Of a stretch of DNA of 11,549 bases, positions 7,956 through 11,549 are shown one piece after another. Every line of letters starts with the position of its first letter. Position 1 is the first letter of the stretch. The stretch is from the NCBI GenBank assembly GCA_027083995.1, contig JALWME010000197.1, forward strand, positions 1-11,549, read 5' to 3'. A program made the translations under genes and the position numbers. Under the pieces are notes generated by a model. That model did not search any database. It was not told the origin of the DNA and was given only the letters and a program-made list of their open reading frames with translations. This DNA is from Sulfurovum sp. (GTDB lineage Bacteria; Campylobacterota; Campylobacteria; Campylobacterales; Sulfurovaceae).

Positions 7956-8834
7956 TTATTTATCCATTTCAAAATAATATGGGTCTTGCATTTGTATGTA
8001 AATTATAGCACTTAGTGCTAAAATTATCACTATACTACTTTTTATAAGTAGTGATTTTTTATCCTTGGCATCTTTATAATTTTGAAGTAACACAATCCAA
8101 GGTGTGACAAAAAAGAGTGTTAGAAACAGATGTTGTACCCTAAACCCATAAAAATAGTCTAAAAGAGTACTAAACAATGCAATAGACATTGAAAATGTGA
8201 TTTGATATATATATTTTGAGGGTGTCGTTCTTGGATCTGTGAGCATAAAAAAAATAAATACTATAAATGAGACAGAATAAAACCTTTTATAAATATCTTC
8301 CATGATTACTACAGGGTCTACAGCAACAACAAACAGATACTGAAATAAAAGATAAAAGAAGATAAACGCAACAACAATAAATAATCTATTTGCACGATAA
8401 AGAATAAAAATACCTATGATAATAACTGCCAATATTACCCATAAAGAATGCCCTAGTTGACCGAGTACTAGATGTGCATGATTATAATAAAACAAAAGTC
8501 CAAACAAAAGAGCAAAATTAGACGGATTAAAAAAATGCTGTTTCTTGTAGTGTATAAAATGTTTTTGCAGTAGTGCAGAAATAATAACAATAAAATATAT
8601 AAAATAATCAGTAGCAAGCATCATTAAAATAACACCTATTGATGTCGATAGAGAAGAAAAAGAGATAAAGTCTATTTTTTTGTGTTGTATGTAATATAAA
8701 AAGTGTTCAAATATAAAGGTAAAAAATAATATCCCAAAAATCTCTTTAAGATTTAAATGAAGATATTCATTGAAATATGCTACAAATAAAAGAAAAGAAA
8801 GATTAATGAGTTGCTGCAACTGTATATGTGACAT
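7956..8834 (-). CDS. RnfD/NqrB-like polytopic membrane protein without flavin-attachment motif
   Basis: A 292-residue, very hydrophobic protein with about 10 predicted membrane segments. Two motifs recall subunit D of Rnf and subunit B of Na+-NQR: HFFNPSNFALLFGLL (100-114, compare NPFNPA) and FFMLTDPRTTPS (195-206, compare FMATDPVTSP). In the genuine subunits a threonine in an S-G-A-T motif carries FMN covalently. No such motif is present here, and the protein is shorter than typical RnfD. No other Rnf, Nqr or ApbE gene is in the window, so it is probably a relative with another role, perhaps moving electrons or anchoring the extracytoplasmic partner encoded next. I chose the ATG at 8834; an in-frame TTG at 8843 lies closer to dnaK but has no ribosome-binding site before it. 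The start is 21 bp after the dnaK stop, and the next gene begins 3 bp after this one ends. Confidence 0.7.
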   Translation of the reverse strand: MSHIQLQQLINLSFLLFVAYFNEYLHLNLKEIFGILFFTFIFEHFLYYIQHKKIDFISFSSLSTSIGVILMMLATDYFIYFIVIISALLQKHFIHYKKQHFFNPSNFALLFGLLFYYNHAHLVLGQLGHSLWVILAVIIIGIFILYRANRLFIVVAFIFFYLLFQYLFVVAVDPVVIMEDIYKRFYSVSFIVFIFFMLTDPRTTPSKYIYQITFSMSIALFSTLLDYFYGFRVQHLFLTLFFVTPWIVLLQNYKDAKDKKSLLIKSSIVIILALSAIIYIQMQDPYYFEMDK

Positions 8835-8844
8835 TAAGCTCAAA

Positions 8845-8867
8845 GAAGCAGAGTATTACTCTACTTC
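8845..8867 (-). terminator. Stem-loop around dnaK stop codon, possible weak terminator
   Basis: On the minus strand the last three dnaK codons (GAAGTAGAG) pair with CTCTGCTTC just after the TAA stop: 9 bp including one G-U pair, with the 5-nt loop TAATA holding the stop codon. It is followed only by TTTG, too few T for strong intrinsic termination, so partial read-through into the downstream membrane-protein gene is likely. It could also be an mRNA-stabilising 3' end. Confidence 0.45.
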
Positions 8868-10730
8868 TGCATCGATAATATCGTCATCATCTGCTTTCTT
8901 TGCTTCTGGTTTTGCATCACCTTGCTCTTTGGCATATGCTGCTTCTGCAAGTTTATGAGATTTTTCTGTAAGTACTTTTACTTTTTCATCTATTTGCTCT
9001 TTACTTGCATTTTCATCTTTGAGTACAGTCTCAAGGTCAGTAATGGCTGCTTCTATTGCTTCTTTTTCACTTGCATCAAAGTTTTCACCAAGGTCATCTA
9101 ATGTTTTTCTTGTTTGGTGAATGAGTGCATCTGCTTGGTTTTTCGCTTCAACAACTGCTTTTCTTTTCTCATCTTCAGCTTTGTTTGCTTCGGCATCTTG
9201 TACCATTTTTTCAATCTCTTCGTCACTTAGTCCAGATGAACCAGTGATTTTAATCTCTTGTGATTTTCCTGTACCTTTATCTACTGCTGATACTGTCAAG
9301 ATACCATTGGCATCAATATCAAACGTTACTTCAATCTGTGGTACACCACGTGGTGCTGCCGGGATATCTCTAAGTTCGAACATACCCAGTGACTTGTTGT
9401 CTTTGGAGAACTCTCTTTCACCTTGAAGTACATGAATGCTTACAGCTGGCTGGTTGTCTTCTGCTGTTGAGAAGACTTGTGACTTTTTCGCAGGAATCGT
9501 TGTTCCTTTTTCAATCACTTTAGTTGTTACCCCACCAAGTGTCTCAATACCAAGAGAAAGAGGTGTCACATCAAGAAGCAATACATCTTTCACATCACCT
9601 GCAAGTACCCCACCCTGGATAGCCGCTCCAAGTGCAACCACTTCATCTGGGTTCACAGATTTGTTAAGCTCTTTAGCAAAGAATTTTTTCATCTCTTCTT
9701 GCACAAGTGGTACACGTGTAGATCCACCAACCATAACAACTTCATTAATGTCAGATTTACTAAGTCCTGCATCTTTAAGTACAGATTCAACTGTCTTAAT
9801 CGTAGATGCTACAAGATCACCAATAAGTGACTCAAATTTTGCTCTGGTAATTTTAGTTACCAAGTGTTTTGGCCCAGATGCATCTGCTGTGATAAATGGA
9901 AGATTTATCTCAGTCTCAGTAGAACTTGAAAGCTCTTTTTTCGCTGCTTCAGCTGCATCTTTAACACGTTGTAGTGCCATTACATCTGCTTTGACATCTA
10001 TGCCTGATTCTGCTTTAAATTCATCTGCAACAAAGTCAATAATTCTGTTATCAAAGTCATCACCACCAAGAAACGCGTCCCCACCTGTAGCCATAACTTC
10101 AACAACACCGTCACCAGTCTCAAGGGCTGTCACATCAAATGTACCACCACCCAAATCGTAAACTACGATCTGCTCAGACTCTTTTTTGTCAAGTCCATAT
10201 GCAAGTGCAGCAGATGTTGGCTCGTTGATGATACGAAGTACATTCATGCCTGCGATTGTTCCTGCTTCTTTGGTCGCTTTTCTTTGTGCATCATTGAAAT
10301 ATGCTGGCACAGTGATAACCACATCAGTCACAGTCTCACCCAAGTATCCTTCTGCATCTTCTTTCATCTTCATAAGTACTTTTGCAGAAATCTCTTGCGG
10401 TGTATATGTTTTACCTGCTACTTCAATCGCACAGGCACCATTTCTGTCTATTATGTGATATGGAAGTCTCTCTTTTGCTTCAGATGCTTTGTCCTCTTCA
10501 CACATAAGACCCATGATTCTCTTAATAGAGTAAATCGTTTTTTCTGGATTTGTTACTGCTTGACGTTTAGCTGACTCACCGACTAAAACTTCACCTTTGT
10601 CTGTAAATGCCACAATAGAAGGTGTTGTATTTTTACCCTCTTTGTTTGCAATAATCTTTGCTTCACCATTTTCATATACTGCCATCGCAGAGTTTGTTGT
10701 TCCTAAATCTATTCCTAATACTTTTGCCAT
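8856..10730 (-). CDS. dnaK: Molecular chaperone DnaK (Hsp70)
   Basis: A full-length cytoplasmic ATP-dependent chaperone of 624 residues. It binds unfolded peptides and cycles with DnaJ and the exchange factor GrpE, which is encoded just upstream. The nucleotide-binding domain (about 1-382) shows GIDLGTTNS (6-14), [17 protein letters not shown] (141-157), [13 protein letters not shown] (167-179), [10 protein letters not shown] (191-200) and [11 protein letters not shown] (331-341). The linker VLLLD is at 383-387, then [14 protein letters not shown] opens the substrate-binding domain, followed by a helical lid and the acidic tail ending DAEVE. Several stretches ([33 protein letters not shown]) match campylobacterotal DnaK. 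The ATG has an AAAAGGA ribosome-binding site 7 nt upstream (10738-10744). Transcription probably comes from both the grpE promoter and a nearer promoter with a HAIR-like repeat. Confidence 0.98.
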   Translation of the reverse strand: MAKVLGIDLGTTNSAMAVYENGEAKIIANKEGKNTTPSIVAFTDKGEVLVGESAKRQAVTNPEKTIYSIKRIMGLMCEEDKASEAKERLPYHIIDRNGACAIEVAGKTYTPQEISAKVLMKMKEDAEGYLGETVTDVVITVPAYFNDAQRKATKEAGTIAGMNVLRIINEPTSAALAYGLDKKESEQIVVYDLGGGTFDVTALETGDGVVEVMATGGDAFLGGDDFDNRIIDFVADEFKAESGIDVKADVMALQRVKDAAEAAKKELSSSTETEINLPFITADASGPKHLVTKITRAKFESLIGDLVASTIKTVESVLKDAGLSKSDINEVVMVGGSTRVPLVQEEMKKFFAKELNKSVNPDEVVALGAAIQGGVLAGDVKDVLLLDVTPLSLGIETLGGVTTKVIEKGTTIPAKKSQVFSTAEDNQPAVSIHVLQGEREFSKDNKSLGMFELRDIPAAPRGVPQIEVTFDIDANGILTVSAVDKGTGKSQEIKITGSSGLSDEEIEKMVQDAEANKAEDEKRKAVVEAKNQADALIHQTRKTLDDLGENFDASEKEAIEAAITDLETVLKDENASKEQIDEKVKVLTEKSHKLAEAAYAKEQGDAKPEAKKADDDDIIDAEVE

Positions 10731-10764
10731 ATTAAAATCCTTTTACTGTTTATTATTTCTATAT

Positions 10765-10819
10765 ATTATACTCTAATCATACCTAAGTCATATGCAACTT
10801 TAGTCACATTTACTAAAGT
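10765..10819 (-). promoter_or_regulatory. dnaK-proximal promoter with HAIR-like HspR operator
   Basis: A perfect 8-bp inverted repeat with a 7-bp spacer, CTTTAGT-N7-ACTAAAG at its core, occupies 10797-10819 directly after the grpE stop. It matches 12 of 14 arm positions of the HAIR consensus CTTGAGT-N7-ACTCAAG, bound by the MerR-family repressor HspR. A TATAAT -10 box lies downstream (10765-10770), with no good -35. The repeat centre sits about 50 bp before the expected transcription start. It matches the upstream repeat at grpE at 19 of 23 positions. No T run follows the repeat, so a terminator reading is unlikely. Confidence 0.6.
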
Positions 10820-10825
10820 TACTAA

Positions 10826-11383
10826 TTATTTGCACGTTGAAACCATAGCGGGTCTTAGAATACGATCTTTTATCGTATACCCTTTTTGCATCACTTGAAC
10901 CACATCACCTTCGTTATGCTCGTCACTCTCGACTTGCATAATGGCTTGATGTACTTCTGGGTCAAACTCACCTGTGCAGTCCACCTCTTTGATATGGTTC
11001 TTTTCCAATATCTTTTTGAGCTGTTCATAGGTAAGGGTTACACCCTCTTTCATCTTCTCCAACACTTCTGAAGTATTTTCTTCATCAGCACTTTCCATAG
11101 ATGCCAAAGCATTTTCAAAAGAGTCCATCACTGCCAAAATATCTTTAGCAAAACTCTCATTTGCATAAGAGACTGCATTCATCTTATCTTTCTCTAAACG
11201 ACGTTTAGCATTCTCAAAGTCTGCATGTGCTCTTAAATATTTATCTTTATACTCTGCAGCTTCAGCCTGTGCGGCTTCCAAAGGGTCTACTTCTACACTC
11301 TTTTCAGACTGCTCTTCCTCCTCTGTCTGCTCCTGCTCTTCAGTCTGAGACTCTTCAAGATTTTTATTTTCTTCTTGACTCAT
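10826..11383 (-). CDS. grpE: Nucleotide exchange factor GrpE
   Basis: A 185-residue cytoplasmic co-chaperone that releases ADP from DnaK. It has a very acidic, Gln/Glu-rich N-terminal tail (about 1-33), a long coiled-coil helix with the conserved YLRAHADFENAKRR segment (about 49-62), and the C-terminal beta domain with the family signature FDPEVHQAIMQV and DVVQVMQKGYTIKDRILRPA. Length is normal for the family. The start ATG follows a strong AAGGAGG ribosome-binding site (11391-11397) at 7 nt spacing. It is followed by dnaK after 95 bp; in many Campylobacterota the order is hrcA-grpE-dnaK, but hrcA is not seen directly upstream here. Confidence 0.97.
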   Translation of the reverse strand: MSQEENKNLEESQTEEQEQTEEEEQSEKSVEVDPLEAAQAEAAEYKDKYLRAHADFENAKRRLEKDKMNAVSYANESFAKDILAVMDSFENALASMESADEENTSEVLEKMKEGVTLTYEQLKKILEKNHIKEVDCTGEFDPEVHQAIMQVESDEHNEGDVVQVMQKGYTIKDRILRPAMVSTCK

Positions 11384-11437
11384 TATCAGACCTCCTTTTG
11401 TACATAAAATTGCATCAAACTATAAATGCTTGGAAGT

Positions 11438-11467
11438 ATTATACAACATTGAGTGATATTTTGTCAA
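11438..11467 (-). promoter_or_regulatory. Sigma70 promoter of grpE
   Basis: On the minus strand a perfect -35 box TTGACA (11462-11467) is separated by 18 bp from a perfect -10 box TATAAT (11438-11443). Expected transcription start is near 11431, giving a leader of about 48 nt before the grpE ATG. The -35 box lies inside the proximal HAIR-like repeat, so a bound repressor would block RNA polymerase. Confidence 0.8.
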
Positions 11468-11468
11468 G
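11448..11468 (-). promoter_or_regulatory. Proximal HAIR-like operator over grpE -35 box
   Basis: CTTGACA-N7-ACTCAAT on the minus strand, agreeing at 11 of 14 arm positions with the HspR consensus CTTGAGT-N7-ACTCAAG. It overlaps the TTGACA box and the spacer. Part of its left arm match comes from the -35 sequence itself, so it is weaker evidence than the distal repeat. Confidence 0.45.
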
Positions 11469-11472
11469 TATT

Positions 11473-11495
11473 AGTTGAGTCAAATTGACTAAAGT
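11473..11495 (-). promoter_or_regulatory. Distal HAIR-like operator upstream of grpE promoter
   Basis: CTTTAGT-N7-ACTCAAC on the minus strand, agreeing at 12 of 14 arm positions with the HspR (HAIR) consensus. It aligns with the repeat before dnaK at 19 of 23 positions, including most of the spacer. Its centre is 26 bp from that of the proximal repeat and about 53 bp before the expected grpE transcription start, nearly the same place as the dnaK copy. Confidence 0.6.
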
Positions 11496-11549
11496 ATATA
11501 AATACTGCTCTTTTGTTTTGTTTTATTTTCACAAGAAAATATAATTGCT

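Noticed and set aside
8006..8020. TAGCAC-TTA-GTGCTA inverted repeat that recalls CIRCE arms
   Set aside because: CIRCE is TTAGCACTC-N9-GAGTGCTAA. Here the spacer is 3 bp and the site lies inside the coding region of the RnfD-like gene, far from a promoter.
8034..8052. ACTACTT-N5-AAGTAGT hairpin followed by a T run on the plus strand
   Set aside because: It looks like a plus-strand terminator, but no plus-strand gene ends there and it lies within a well-supported minus-strand gene. Probably chance in A/T-rich DNA.
8841..8843. TTG as start codon of the RnfD-like gene
   Set aside because: The ATG nine bases downstream in frame is preferred. The TTG lies next to the dnaK stop hairpin and has no ribosome-binding sequence before it.
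9436..10161. 241-codon plus-strand open frame opposite dnaK
   Set aside because: It is the antisense shadow of dnaK, whose protein is conserved throughout. The shadow is Ser/Thr/Pro-rich as expected from reverse reading, and no ribosome-binding site supports it.
11525..11540. ATTTTC-ACAA-GAAAAT inverted repeat near the right edge, possible terminator of an upstream gene
   Set aside because: The stem is almost all A/T and on the minus strand is followed by A and C rather than T. The upstream gene is outside the window, so no call is possible.

Overview
The window looks like a chromosomal segment of a Campylobacterota (epsilonproteobacterial) bacterium, probably close to Sulfurovum or Sulfurimonas. 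The evidence is the close resemblance of DnaK and GrpE to that phylum's proteins, the low G+C, the T-rich A/T tracts upstream of TATAAT-like -10 boxes, and HspR-type (HAIR-like) inverted repeats at the chaperone promoters. All supported genes lie on the minus strand, so the reading order runs from high to low coordinates.

Right part (about 11549 to 8845): a non-coding leader carries a near-consensus sigma70 promoter (TTGACA, 18 bp, TATAAT) and two HAIR-like inverted repeats. grpE follows. A 95-bp gap then carries a third HAIR-like repeat and a -10 box, followed by dnaK. A 9-bp stem-loop wraps the dnaK stop codon. No hrcA is seen in the roughly 165 bp upstream of grpE.

Middle part (8834 to 5169): three tightly packed genes start 21 bp after dnaK and are separated by only 3 bp each. 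In order they are a polytopic membrane protein resembling the RnfD/NqrB family but without the flavin-attachment motif; a membrane-anchored protein with a copper-amine-oxidase-like fold that has no histidine in its last 290 residues, so it cannot bind copper in the canonical way; and a membrane-anchored beta-propeller-like protein.

Left part (5082 to 1, continuing beyond the window): after an 86-bp gap with its own promoter-like sequence and two inverted repeats comes one uninterrupted frame of 1694 codons. It encodes a secreted, multi-domain giant surface protein with a signal peptide, an N-terminal beta-propeller-like region, a jelly-roll-like insert and at least seven SdrD B-like (Cna-B-type) modules with Asp/Asn/Gly calcium-type loops. 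Its C-terminus is outside the window.

Taken together, this is an ordinary stress-chaperone pair followed by an unfamiliar envelope gene set: membrane redox-like protein, enzyme-like fold without active site, propeller and giant adhesin-like protein. I infer that the three small genes form one transcription unit and may serve the giant protein or another envelope process. The sequence alone does not prove a shared function. No RNA genes, insertion sequences, CRISPR arrays or origins were seen.
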